From Mycolicibacterium austroafricanum (GTDB lineage: Bacteria > Actinomycetota > Actinomycetes > Mycobacteriales > Mycobacteriaceae): a stretch of DNA of 64,000 nucleotides. Location: positions 1 through 64,000 of the forward strand of contig NZ_CACSIP010000031.1 in NCBI RefSeq assembly GCF_902705885.1. Direction: 5' to 3'. The notes below the pieces were generated by a model. That model was not told the DNA's origin. It saw only the letters and a list, made by a program, of their open reading frames with translations, and did no database searches. Each line of letters begins with the position of its first letter. Positions within the stretch are counted from its first letter, which is position 1. Positions 42,920-51,556 of the stretch are shown here, piece by piece. The position numbers and the translations under genes are program-made.

Positions 42920-44184
42920 CACACCCCCGCCGTTCCACGTTGATACTGGTCGATCCAGGCGGCCGTCTCCTTGTGCAGGTGCCGGACCAGCACCTCCTGA
43001 TCGCACAGCACGAACTCGTCGAGAACGCGCGATTCGATCATCGACTGCGTCGCCTCCAGGGTGTTGGCGTCCTGTAATCCATACTCCTTGAACGAAACCG
43101 CGGCCAGTTCCTGGGCGATGCGCTCACGAGGTGTCCGTGGCTGCGGAAAATAGACCGTGCCTTCGAAGATGTGCGTGTTGTGGGACGTCGGCCAGTAGTG
43201 ATAGGTCATGTACCAGCCCTGGCCCCAGAACAGCAGGACGAAATTGGGGAACAGCTGGAACGAATCCAGGCCCCACGGATCGCATTTCGCCGGGTTGAGG
43301 CCCTTCGGCATCTCCCCTAGGTCCGGCTCGTCCCAAGGCCCGAACAGTCCGCTATGGCAGATGTCCTCGATCGGTTTGCGCATCTCTGCCGACATCTCCC
43401 AGGCGCGGACGCCGGAGGTGCTGACGAGCCGGTGCGGACCCTCGATTCGGTAGTGCGGCGCCTCGAAGCCGGCTTCTGCGGCGGCCTTCGAGTACGCGGT
43501 CGGTGACTGGTTCGCGTGCAGCACGGGTGCGTGGTAGAACTCCTGGAACGCGTCCATGTAGAGCTTCCAGTTGGCCTTGACCTCGGACTGGTAATGCCAG
43601 CGCGACGTCATTCGATCGAAGGGATAGCCCTCGAGGTCGGTGATCATGGGACCGAGAAACTCACGAAGAGACTGTTCCGGCCGGTCGGCGAAGTTGACGA
43701 AGATGAAGCCTTCCCAGACGTCGCAGTGGATTGGGACCAGCCCGTAGCGGCTCTTGTCGAGGTCGAAGAACTCCGATTCCTGCTGCACGAAGGTCAGGTT
43801 GCCGTCCAGGTCGTAGCGCCAGGCGTGGTACTTGCAGGTGAACTGCTTACAGACCCCGCTGGTCTCCTCGAGCGGCATGTCGTTCCACACCAGCTTGTTG
43901 CCGCGGTGCCTGCAGATGTTGTGGTACACCTTCACCTCGCCGTCGGTGTTGCGCACCACGATGATCGAGGTGTTGGCGACCTTGAGTTCCTTGGTGAAGT
44001 AGCTGCCTTTGCGTGGAAGTTGTTCGATGCGACCCACATTCAGCCAGGCACGCTTGAACACCGCCTTGCGCTCGACCTCGTAGAACTCGGGGTTGATGGA
44101 GTCTTCGTACGACACCGGTCCCGTACCGAGCTGTGGATAGTGCTCCGTCCAGCTGCCCTCTGCCGGCTTGGGAAATCGGGCCAT
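42919..44184 (-). CDS. Rieske non-haem iron oxygenase, alpha subunit
   Basis: 421 aa from ATG 44184, with AGGAGA upstream. Cluster ligands are Cys91, His93, Cys117 and His120. Mononuclear iron ligands lie in DAFQEFYHAPVLH (His218, His223). The sequence is strikingly like the enzyme at 37590 from end to end, including the ...PKPAEGSWT start. It is the first gene of the oxygenase operon. Its promoter region (44185-44376) holds a third MarR-like site. The open minus-strand frame beyond 44184 is antisense to the ALDH and not coding. Confidence 0.95.
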   Translation of the reverse strand: MARFPKPAEGSWTEHYPQLGTGPVSYEDSINPEFYEVERKAVFKRAWLNVGRIEQLPRKGSYFTKELKVANTSIIVVRNTDGEVKVYHNICRHRGNKLVWNDMPLEETSGVCKQFTCKYHAWRYDLDGNLTFVQQESEFFDLDKSRYGLVPIHCDVWEGFIFVNFADRPEQSLREFLGPMITDLEGYPFDRMTSRWHYQSEVKANWKLYMDAFQEFYHAPVLHANQSPTAYSKAAAEAGFEAPHYRIEGPHRLVSTSGVRAWEMSAEMRKPIEDICHSGLFGPWDEPDLGEMPKGLNPAKCDPWGLDSFQLFPNFVLLFWGQGWYMTYHYWPTSHNTHIFEGTVYFPQPRTPRERIAQELAAVSFKEYGLQDANTLEATQSMIESRVLDEFVLCDQEVLVRHLHKETAAWIDQYQRGTAGV

Positions 44185-44331
44185 GTCATCTCCTGTTGGC
44201 TGCCAACGGCGCTGCGTCGCCTCGCGATGGGTCGAGCCGAGCGTCTCGCGGAAACAACCAGGCGCAGCTGCGGTTTCACTGTTTCGCTCGGATTCGGCAC
44301 TGTCGACGGTATATGCTCCCGTCGGTAGTCG

Positions 44332-44341
44332 CAAGTAGTTG
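44332..44341. promoter_or_regulatory. MarR-like site in divergent Rieske/ALDH promoter
   Basis: CAAGTAGTTG differs by one base from the CAAGTACTTG core near 40767 and is followed by AT (mirror of ATCAA). It lies between the divergent Rieske (44184) and ALDH (44377) genes, so one regulator could control both directions. Confidence 0.4.
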
Positions 44342-44376
44342 ATATTCCCGAGTGGGTGAGGACGGAGGCCGTCGGC

Positions 44377-45834
44377 GTGCCCTACGACGAGCTGTTCATC
44401 GGTGGCACCTGGCAGCAGCCGAGCACCGACCACCGCATCACGGTGATCTCGCCGCACACCGGGGAACCCGTCGCCCAGGCAGCCGCCGCGGGGCCGGCCG
44501 ACGTGGATGCCGCTGTCCAGGCCGCACGATTGGCGTTCGACACCGGTCCGTGGCCACGGACCGCTCCCACCGACCGCACCGACGCCGTGCGCCGCCTGGC
44601 CAATGCCTACGACCGGCGTCGCTCCGAGATGGCCGACCTCGTCACGGCCGAGATCGGCGCCCCGATCAGCTTCTCCCAGCGCGCCCAGGTCGCACTGCCG
44701 TGGTCGATGATCAACGCCTTCTGCGACGTGGGCGAATCGTTTCCGTGGCGCGAGGACAGACCCGGCATGTACGGCTCGGACATCCGCGTCCTGCGGGAGC
44801 CTGTCGGCGTGGTGGCGGCGGTGGTGCCGTGGAACATGCCGCAGTTCCTCATCGTCACCAAGCTCATCCCCGCCCTGCTGGCCGGTTGCTGCGTCATCGT
44901 CAAACCCGCACCCGAATCCCCGCTCGACGCGCTGCTGCTCGCCGAGATCATCACCGAGGCCGACCTTCCGCCGGGCGTGGTCAGCGTGCTGCCCGGCGAC
45001 GGACCTCTCGGCGAGACCCTGGTCACCCATCCCGGTGTCGACAAGGTGTCGTTCACCGGGTCCACGACCGCCGGGCGCGCGGTCGCGGCGGCCTGCGCAG
45101 CCGGCCTCAAGCGTGTCAGCCTCGAACTCGGCGGCAAGTCCGCCGCGATCGTCCTCGCCGACGCCGACGCCGCCGCCGTCGCGACCGGAATCCGATCGGC
45201 GAGCCTGTCCAACAGCGGGCAGATCTGCAACGCGCTCACCCGCATCCTGGTGCCGGAGAACCGGGCCGCCGACTTCACCGACGCGCTGGCCGCCGAGATG
45301 ACGGCGATGATCGTCGGGGACCCTGCCGACAGTGCCACCCAGGTCGGCCCGCTCGTCACGCAACGCCAGCAACAACGCGTACGCCAATACATCGAGATCG
45401 GCCGGCACGAAGGTGCACGCCTGGTCGTCGGCGGCGCCACGATGCCCGACGGCATCGAGCGGGGGTGGTATGTCCGCCCCACCCTGTTCGCCGACGCCGA
45501 CAACTCCATGAGGATCTCCCGCGAGGAGATCTTCGGGCCGGTTCTCACCGTCATCCCCTACACCGACGAAGCCGAGGCGGTCGCCATCGCCAACGACTCC
45601 GACTACGGCCTGGCCGGGTCGGTTTTCACCGACGACCCTGACCACGGCACGCGTATCGCCGAGCGCATTCGTACCGGAACCTTCGGCATCAACCAGGGGT
45701 ACACCATGGACCCGTTCGCACCCTTCGGCGGCGTCAAAGCGAGCGGCTACGGACGCGAACTGGGCCGCGAAGGTATCGACGGCTACACCGACACCAAATC
45801 AATTGCCGGGGCGCCGGTGAGCAAGGAAGCGTAA
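44377..45834 (+). CDS. Aldehyde dehydrogenase
   Basis: 485 aa from GTG 44377, which has GGAGG eight bases upstream. GTG 44356 is an alternative. Catalytic Cys lies in SNSGQICNALTR, Glu in LELGGKSAAI, oxyanion Asn in VVPWNMPQF, and the end is FGGVKASGYGRELG. It probably oxidises an aldehyde released in the oxygenase pathway. It leads a five-gene operon and diverges from the Rieske operon. Confidence 0.95.
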   Translation: MPYDELFIGGTWQQPSTDHRITVISPHTGEPVAQAAAAGPADVDAAVQAARLAFDTGPWPRTAPTDRTDAVRRLANAYDRRRSEMADLVTAEIGAPISFSQRAQVALPWSMINAFCDVGESFPWREDRPGMYGSDIRVLREPVGVVAAVVPWNMPQFLIVTKLIPALLAGCCVIVKPAPESPLDALLLAEIITEADLPPGVVSVLPGDGPLGETLVTHPGVDKVSFTGSTTAGRAVAAACAAGLKRVSLELGGKSAAIVLADADAAAVATGIRSASLSNSGQICNALTRILVPENRAADFTDALAAEMTAMIVGDPADSATQVGPLVTQRQQQRVRQYIEIGRHEGARLVVGGATMPDGIERGWYVRPTLFADADNSMRISREEIFGPVLTVIPYTDEAEAVAIANDSDYGLAGSVFTDDPDHGTRIAERIRTGTFGINQGYTMDPFAPFGGVKASGYGRELGREGIDGYTDTKSIAGAPVSKEA

Positions 45835-45839
45835 CCGAC

Positions 45840-46661
45840 ATGTCAGAGCAGATGTCCACGCAGCTCTCCGCCCATCCGCCGGGGCGCGAGCCGAACTTTG
45901 CCCGTCCGTGGGCACCACACCGCCGGCGGATCTACCTGGCCGCAGCGGGTTTCACCGGAGCCGTGTTCGTCCTCGTGGTGGTGGGCGTCGGTCTCGGTGT
46001 CCTGCCCCCGACGTTCACCGTCGACGTCGTCGCGAACCTGCTCTTCGGCATCCCGGTGATCCTGCTCCCTTTCGTCCTGCTCTGGAGTGCACCGGGAGAG
46101 AACCGCACGCGGCTGGACAAGGCGTCGGAGCTCACGCTGTTCTACCTTCCGTACACGGCGGGAAGCCAGATCGGGTACGAGCTGATCTTTCTCATCGGCC
46201 ATCCTCTGAACCTGTGGACCCCGACCGACGACCCCGGGTGGAAGTGGTTGTGGTGGCAGTACGGCCTTGCCGATACCCGCTACACCAGTGGCAACAACTG
46301 GATCTTCGGGTTGGAACTGGTGGGTGTGACGGTCGGCGTGATGCTCTTCCTGGTCTGGACCCGCCTCATCCGGCCGGACCTGCCGGCGGAGTCCCGCATC
46401 AAGAACCTGTGGCTGGCCTTCACCGGCGTCGCGATGCTGGCGAGCAGCACCGGGGTGTACTTCCTGTCGGAGGTCCGATCCGGCTTCGGAGACATCGGAC
46501 AGGGCGCCTTCGGTCTCTGGTTCAAATTCATCGCCGAGAACGTTCCGTTCATCCTCCTGCCGGCCGTGGTGCTGTATTCGATCTACCTTCAGATCGACTA
46601 CCTGACACGACGGGCCGGCGTTCCGGCCGAATTCACCTCGCCGGCCAGGCGCTATGACTGA
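45840..46661 (+). CDS. Polytopic membrane protein, possibly emopamil-binding/EXPERA-like
   Basis: 273 aa with five or so membrane segments (about 32-54, 65-82, 100-118, 152-175, 190-210, 232-253). Between helices it has WWQYGLADTRYTSGNNWIFG and conserved-looking Glu residues (ELIFLIGH, GLELVG, AENVPF). The pattern recalls emopamil-binding proteins (sterol isomerase fold), but the match is by impression only. It lies between the ALDH and an epimerase-like gene and overlaps the latter by 8 bp. Membrane location is certain, function is not. Confidence 0.8.
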   Translation: MSEQMSTQLSAHPPGREPNFARPWAPHRRRIYLAAAGFTGAVFVLVVVGVGLGVLPPTFTVDVVANLLFGIPVILLPFVLLWSAPGENRTRLDKASELTLFYLPYTAGSQIGYELIFLIGHPLNLWTPTDDPGWKWLWWQYGLADTRYTSGNNWIFGLELVGVTVGVMLFLVWTRLIRPDLPAESRIKNLWLAFTGVAMLASSTGVYFLSEVRSGFGDIGQGAFGLWFKFIAENVPFILLPAVVLYSIYLQIDYLTRRAGVPAEFTSPARRYD

Positions 46662-47574
46662 AGGGATGCTCGACGCAGAGAAGATCCTCATCACCGGCGC
46701 GACCGGCAAGATCGCCTTCCCGATCGCGCGCGCCCTCGCCAAGAACAACGAGGTGTGGGGGGCGGCGCGGCTGAGAAATCCCGGCGACCGCGAGAAGCTC
46801 GCCGAAGCCGGCATCACCCCGATTGCCCTCGACGTCAGCGCAGGTGACTTCTCCGAGTTGCCTTCGGACTTCAGCTACGTCTTCCACGCGGCGGTGGACA
46901 CCGGCCAAGGCGAGTGGAGCCGGTGTGTCGACACCAACGCGCAGAAATCTGGTGACCTGCTCTACCACTGCCGCTCCGCCAAGGGTTTCGTCTTCTGCTC
47001 CACCGGTTCGGTCTACGGCTATCAGGGACAGCGCCCGCTGCGCGAAGACGATCCACCCGGCGTGCCATTGCGCGCCAATTACAGCTTTTCCAAGATCGCC
47101 GCCGAAGCAGTCTGCACCTGGGTCGCCAAGCAGTACGACATTCCGCTGACCATCATCCGCATCTGCTCCACGTACGGACCCGAAGGCGGCGCGCCCGCCG
47201 ACCGCTTGGAGATGATGTTGGCGGGTAAGCCGATTCGGCTGTACCCCGACAAGCCGAACAACTACAACCCGATCTACGAGGACGACTACGTCGAACTCGG
47301 CATCCGGGCCATGGAGGTCACGGCGACCCCGCCGGTCGTCGTGAACTGGGCCGGAAGTGAGACGGTCAGCGTCGAGGAGTACTGCGCCTACCTGGGTGAA
47401 CTGGTCGGCGTCGAGCCGATCTTCGAGTACACCCCGGAGGCGCACACCCCACTGTGGCCCGACGTCACGTACATGCACGAGGTGCTGGGGCCGACGAAAG
47501 TGCCGTGGCGCGAGGGATTCCGGCGGATGGTCGAGGCGCGCCGCCCGGAACTTCTACGGCAACCGAGGGACTGA
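46654..47574 (+). CDS. NAD-dependent epimerase/dehydratase family (extended SDR)
   Basis: 306 aa. The N-terminal ILITGATGKIAFPIARALAK is an extended-SDR NAD motif. Catalytic residues are Ser in STGSVYGY and Tyr-x3-Lys in ANYSFSKIAAEAV. RICSTYGPEG is typical of the family. These act on nucleotide sugars or as hydroxysteroid-type dehydrogenases. In this context a 3-hydroxysteroid- or terpenoid-type dehydrogenase is as likely as a sugar enzyme. Confidence 0.92.
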   Translation: MTEGMLDAEKILITGATGKIAFPIARALAKNNEVWGAARLRNPGDREKLAEAGITPIALDVSAGDFSELPSDFSYVFHAAVDTGQGEWSRCVDTNAQKSGDLLYHCRSAKGFVFCSTGSVYGYQGQRPLREDDPPGVPLRANYSFSKIAAEAVCTWVAKQYDIPLTIIRICSTYGPEGGAPADRLEMMLAGKPIRLYPDKPNNYNPIYEDDYVELGIRAMEVTATPPVVVNWAGSETVSVEEYCAYLGELVGVEPIFEYTPEAHTPLWPDVTYMHEVLGPTKVPWREGFRRMVEARRPELLRQPRD

Positions 47575-47585
47575 ACGGAACACTG

Positions 47586-48329
47586 ATGAAGCTACCCGGC
47601 ACACCGTCCGACGAGCGAGATGACGTCCTGGCCGAGGGCCGCGGCGACGTCACCACACTGTTCGTGTCCATGGCGCGGCGGCACCCCGAGGGTGCCGACG
47701 TCGACTACCTGCGCTGGCACACCCTCGACCACCGCCCCGAGCAGCACCGGCTGTCCGCGGTCCGGGCGTCGCTGCGGCTGGTGTCGACACCGGAATGCCG
47801 CGCGCTGCGGGCCTGCAGTCGCGACCGCCACGACGAGATCGACCACGTGATGACCTACTTCTTCACCGACCCGGGCGGGATGGAGCCGTTTCTGGCCCTG
47901 TCGAAGGCACTCGGTAACGCGGGACGCAAGCTGCCGCTACTGCCGCCGGTCGAGCGTGGCGTATACGAGGTTGGCGAGAAAGTCGCGGCGCCGCGCGTCA
48001 AGGTCGGTGCCGACGTGCTGCCCTGGTGGCCGGTGCGCGGCGTCTACCTGCTCCTCGAGTCGGCCAACTCAGCGCCGACCGACCTGCACCAGGTGGACGG
48101 CGTCGCGGGGGTGTGGTCGGCGACATCACTGCCCGTCGAGGCACGGTTGGCCAGTGCCCGAGTCGGACAGATGATCTCGTACTGCTTCCTCGACGACGAC
48201 CCAGTCGCCGTCGCCGAGCGACTGAATCCGGTGCTGGACAAGCGGTGGAGCGACGACGACGTCGAACCGATATTCGCCGCGCCGTTCTATCCGATCGTCC
48301 CACACGAATGGGATCGTTATGTGCCGTGA
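47586..48329 (+). CDS. EthD-like dimeric alpha/beta-barrel protein, unknown function
   Basis: 247 aa from ATG 47586. Two repeats of a ferredoxin-like fold are suggested by LFVSMARRHPEGADVDYLRW near the start and GVYLLLESANSAPTDLHQVD in the second half. HTLDHRPEQHRLSAVRASLR is typical of the EthD/DUF4286-like group. No catalytic motif is known. It starts 11 bases after the epimerase-like gene and is probably a pathway accessory protein. Confidence 0.8.
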   Translation: MKLPGTPSDERDDVLAEGRGDVTTLFVSMARRHPEGADVDYLRWHTLDHRPEQHRLSAVRASLRLVSTPECRALRACSRDRHDEIDHVMTYFFTDPGGMEPFLALSKALGNAGRKLPLLPPVERGVYEVGEKVAAPRVKVGADVLPWWPVRGVYLLLESANSAPTDLHQVDGVAGVWSATSLPVEARLASARVGQMISYCFLDDDPVAVAERLNPVLDKRWSDDDVEPIFAAPFYPIVPHEWDRYVP

Positions 48330-48341
48330 GCGGAGGACGTG

Positions 48342-49298
48342 ATGCGCATCGGCGTGATGGTTGGATCGGACAGGGAACGTCCGCGTGCCGACCGACTGGC
48401 CGGGCTGCTGGACGACGGAAGATTCGCTGAGGAACAGGGTTTCGCATCGTTCTGGATGCCACAGGTGCCCGGCTACCTCGACGCGTTGACGGCGGTCGCA
48501 CTGCTCGGCCAGGCCACCACCACGATTGAACTGGGAACCGCGGTGGTCCCCATCCAGACCCGCCACCCGCTCACCCTGGCACAGCAGGCGTTGACCACCG
48601 CTGCGGCGTGTGCCGGCCGACTCACCCTGGGTCTCGGGCTCTCACACGACTGGATCATCAACGGGCAGTTCGGGCTTCCGTATGATCGGCCGGTACGCAC
48701 ACTGCTCGACCACCTGGAGGTGATGTCGGCAGCGTTCGCCGGGCCGGGGACCGTCGACGTCGACAACAACGGCTTCCGCGTCCACAGCCCCGTTGACGTG
48801 ACCGACATCGGTGCTCCACCCGTCCTTCTCGCCGCCCTGGGGCCCACCATGCTGCGGATCGCAGGGGAACGAGCCGACGGCACCATCCTGTGGATGGCCG
48901 ACGAACGCGCGGTCGGTGAACACGTCGCTCCGCGCATCACCGCGGCCGCCGAGTCGGCGGGGCGGCCCGCGCCCCGCATCGTCGCCGGTGTTCCCGTCGT
49001 CCTGTGTGCCGAAGCCGAGGTCGACCAAGCCCGCACCACCGCCAGCGAACTGCTGGGACATGCCCACCACTCCCCCAACTATGTTCGACTGCTCGAACAC
49101 GGCGACGCCGAGGACGTGGGCGACACGATGGCGGCCGGGAGCGAATCCACCGTTGCCGACCGGCTGCGTCGCTACCGCGACGCCGGTGTCACCGATCTGG
49201 CCGCGCGTGTCGTCACCCTCGGCGACGGGTCCGCAGCGCGACATGAATCCCGCAGGCGCACTACCGAGTTTCTCGCGTCGCTGGTGTCCGCGCTGTAA
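48342..49298 (+). CDS. LLM-class F420-dependent oxidoreductase
   Basis: 318 aa from ATG 48342, with GGAGG five bases upstream. It is of the luciferase-like monooxygenase/Mer fold: MRIGVMVGSDRERP, FWMPQVPGYLDALTA, ELGTAVVPIQTRHPLTLAQQ and GLGLSHDWII. Mycobacterial members of this size usually use F420. It is the last gene of the ALDH operon. Its stop codon is part of a 16-bp tandem repeat. Confidence 0.93.
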   Translation: MRIGVMVGSDRERPRADRLAGLLDDGRFAEEQGFASFWMPQVPGYLDALTAVALLGQATTTIELGTAVVPIQTRHPLTLAQQALTTAAACAGRLTLGLGLSHDWIINGQFGLPYDRPVRTLLDHLEVMSAAFAGPGTVDVDNNGFRVHSPVDVTDIGAPPVLLAALGPTMLRIAGERADGTILWMADERAVGEHVAPRITAAAESAGRPAPRIVAGVPVVLCAEAEVDQARTTASELLGHAHHSPNYVRLLEHGDAEDVGDTMAAGSESTVADRLRRYRDAGVTDLAARVVTLGDGSAARHESRRRTTEFLASLVSAL

Positions 49299-49358
49299 CC
49301 ACACTGCGCTGTAACCACACTGCGCAGTAACCACACTGCGCAGTAACCACACTGGGAA
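49295..49358 (+). repeat. 16-bp tandem repeat (four copies) starting at a stop codon
   Basis: GTAACCACACTGCGCT, two copies of GTAACCACACTGCGCA, and GTAACCACACTGGGAA run head to tail at 49295, 49311, 49327 and 49343. The first copy supplies the TAA of the LLM-class gene, and each later copy repeats a TAA one frame apart (period 16). Confidence 0.92.
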
Positions 49359-49359
49359 A

Positions 49360-49485
49360 TCACCCCGTGGAATCGGATCCCAGCCCGTAGGCGCCCATGA
49401 ACTCGATCGGCACCCCGCCCATCGAACAGAAGAACAGGTCGACGCCGGGCACACCGGCGTCGAAGACGGTTACGTCGTTGGCATG
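49360..49485 (-). pseudogene. C-terminal fragment of a protein gene (remnant)
   Basis: The minus strand from about 49485 reads HANDVTVFDAGVPGVDLFFC and then SMGGVPIEFMGAYGLGSDST before TGA at 49360. The frame is open only back to a TAG near 49547, with no start codon or ribosome site. The composition is protein-like and unlike random GC-rich frames. It resembles the end of a glyoxalase/VOC-type protein, but the family is not certain. The fragment abuts the tandem repeat, so the locus was rearranged. Confidence 0.35.
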
Positions 49486-49578
49486 CGACTTCGCATCCCG
49501 TGGTGCGGTAGCTCGGCGACAAGAGCTGGCCTTAGTTAGACTCTAGTCAGCTCCTCGGGTACGAAGTATGGTGCGTAG

Positions 49579-50241
49579 ATGGCCGGTATCTCGGGAAGTG
49601 CTCAAGCTGACCACGGTCAGCGTCGGGCATCCTTTCAGCGGGCCCGATCGCACGCGACCAAGCGCAGCCTCGTGCAAGCGGCGATGGCGCTGTGGCGCAC
49701 CAATGGTTACGCCAGCACCACGATCGCCGACATCTGCACGGCGGCCGGTGTCTCCAAAGCGCTGTTCTACTTCTACTTCCCACGCAAAGAGGACGTGCTC
49801 TTCGAGGTCGGGGTGATGTCCACCCAATCGGCACAGCGCGCGATCCACAAACTGCTGCAAGGCCCTTACGAGATCGAAGCCGTCATCGCCGTAGCCCTCA
49901 CCACATTTGAGCGCTCGATGGCACGCAACCCGCGGGAACTGGTCATCGAGACGATCCTCGAGGGCTACCGGCACGAGCATCGCATTCTCGCCGAAGGCAC
50001 TCCCTCCGACGTCGACGCCGACATGTTCAGCGAGCTGTTCACAAGGGCGGCGGCCGACGGCAAACTCCCTGCCGACTTGAACGATGAAGACATCACTCAC
50101 TTGGCCTACCTGGCTCAGACGATGGTCAGCGAGGGCGCCCGGCACCGGGCGGCCGGCGCGTTCGGCACACGTTCCTTCGCCGAGGTGGTGACTGCCGACA
50201 TCACCACGCTGATCGAGGGATACCGAAGCAACAAATCCTGA
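49579..50241 (+). CDS. TetR-family transcriptional regulator
   Basis: 220 aa. The helix-turn-helix is AMALWRTNGYASTTIADICT followed by AAGVSKALFYFYFPRKEDVL. The C-terminal ligand domain ends in ITTLIEGYRSNKS. It precedes an ACAD/kinase/quinone-reductase operon by 16 bp on the same strand and probably controls it. A TTAGACTCTAG inverted element at 49536-49546, 33 bp upstream, could be its own operator. Confidence 0.93.
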   Translation: MAGISGSAQADHGQRRASFQRARSHATKRSLVQAAMALWRTNGYASTTIADICTAAGVSKALFYFYFPRKEDVLFEVGVMSTQSAQRAIHKLLQGPYEIEAVIAVALTTFERSMARNPRELVIETILEGYRHEHRILAEGTPSDVDADMFSELFTRAAADGKLPADLNDEDITHLAYLAQTMVSEGARHRAAGAFGTRSFAEVVTADITTLIEGYRSNKS

Positions 50242-50257
50242 CCGGCGAGGAGGCCGC

Positions 50258-51556
50258 ATGTGGGACTTTGAGACCGACCCTGATTATCAGGAACTCCTGG
50301 ACTGGGCCGACGAATTCGTGCGCGAGGAGGTCGAACCGCTCGACCTCATCTGGCCGCACCTGCAGTTCACGCCGTTGACCGAGACCAGACGTGAGGTGGT
50401 CGACCCGCTCAAGAATCGGGTGCGCCAGAAGGGACTGTGGGCCACCCATCTCGGACCCGACCTCGGTGGGCAGGGCTATGGGCAACTCAAGCTGGCACTG
50501 CTCAACGAGATTCTCGGCCGCTCGCAGTGGGCGCCGATCATCTTCGGCTGCCAGGCCCCCGACACGGGCAACGCCGAGATCATCGCTCACTACGGCACTC
50601 CCGAGCAGAAGCACCGCTACCTGCGTCCACTGCTCGAGGGCGAACTGTTCTCCAGCTACTCGATGACCGAACCGCAGGGCGGCTCCGACCCCACCCAGTT
50701 CACCACCAGCGCCGTTCGCGACGGGGACGACTGGGTGATCAACGGCTGGAAGTACTTCTCCTCCAACGCCAACACCGCCTCCTTCCTCATCGTGATGGTG
50801 GTGACCAACCCTGACGTCAGCCCGTATCAAGGCATGTCGATGTTCCTGCTGCCGACGGACACCCCCGGGGTGAACATCATGCGCAACGTCGGCCTGTACG
50901 GCGAGCGGGAAGGTGAAGGCAGCCACGCGCTGATCCACTACGACAACGTCCGCGTTCCCGACTCCGCACTGTTGGGAGGTGAGGGTCAGGCGTTTGTCAT
51001 CGCGCAGACGCGGCTCGGCGGAGGCCGTATCCACCACGCCATGCGCACGATCGGGTTGGCGCAGAAGGCGATCGACATGATGTGCGAACGCGCGCTGAGC
51101 CGCGAGACCGCCGGCAGCCGACTCGCCGACAAACAAGCCGTTCAGGAGTACATCGCCGACTCCTACGCGCAGCTCAAGCAGTTCCGATTGATGGTGCTCC
51201 ACACCGCGTGGGAGATCGACAAGTACAACGACTACAAGAAGGTGCGCAAGGACATCGCCGCGGTGAAGGTCGTGATGCCCACCGTGCTGCACGACATCGC
51301 GTGGCGCGCTATGCAGGTGCACGGAGCGCTCGGCGTCACCAACGAGATGCCCTTCCTCGGCATGGTGACCGGTGCAGCGGTGATGGGTCTGGCCGACGGA
51401 CCCACCGAGGTGCACAAGACCACCGTCGCCAAGCAGGTGCTGCGCGGTTACCGGGCCAGCGACGACATCTGGCCCTCGGAGTGGTTGCCGCGCAAGCGCG
51501 ACGCGGCCCGGGAACGCTTCGCCGAGTACCTCGACCTGGAGGCGGGGAACAGTTGA
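50258..51556 (+). CDS. Acyl-CoA dehydrogenase-like protein (ACAD10/11, LvaC-like)
   Basis: 432 aa. It has ACAD motifs YSMTEPQGGSDPTQF, WKYFSSNANTASFL, GGGRIHHAMRTIGLAQKAID and a C-terminus with LADGPTEVHKTTVAKQVLRG. The ADGPTEVH in place of AGTSEI is typical of ACAD10/11-type enzymes. It overlaps an aminoglycoside-phosphotransferase-like gene as TTGA. In 4-hydroxyacyl-CoA breakdown (the LvaA/LvaC system) a kinase phosphorylates the 4-hydroxyl and the ACAD-like enzyme removes phosphate. The same chemistry is inferred here. Confidence 0.93.
   Translation: MWDFETDPDYQELLDWADEFVREEVEPLDLIWPHLQFTPLTETRREVVDPLKNRVRQKGLWATHLGPDLGGQGYGQLKLALLNEILGRSQWAPIIFGCQAPDTGNAEIIAHYGTPEQKHRYLRPLLEGELFSSYSMTEPQGGSDPTQFTTSAVRDGDDWVINGWKYFSSNANTASFLIVMVVTNPDVSPYQGMSMFLLPTDTPGVNIMRNVGLYGEREGEGSHALIHYDNVRVPDSALLGGEGQAFVIAQTRLGGGRIHHAMRTIGLAQKAIDMMCERALSRETAGSRLADKQAVQEYIADSYAQLKQFRLMVLHTAWEIDKYNDYKKVRKDIAAVKVVMPTVLHDIAWRAMQVHGALGVTNEMPFLGMVTGAAVMGLADGPTEVHKTTVAKQVLRGYRASDDIWPSEWLPRKRDAARERFAEYLDLEAGNS

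Noticed and set aside
44185..45645. Minus-strand frame open for about 480 codons upstream of the Rieske gene
   Set aside because: It is antisense to the clear aldehyde dehydrogenase and reflects third-position GC bias. The Rieske start at 44184 has its own ribosome site.
49295..49358. Short regular repeats as a CRISPR array
   Set aside because: The copies are directly adjacent with no spacers and no cas genes are present.
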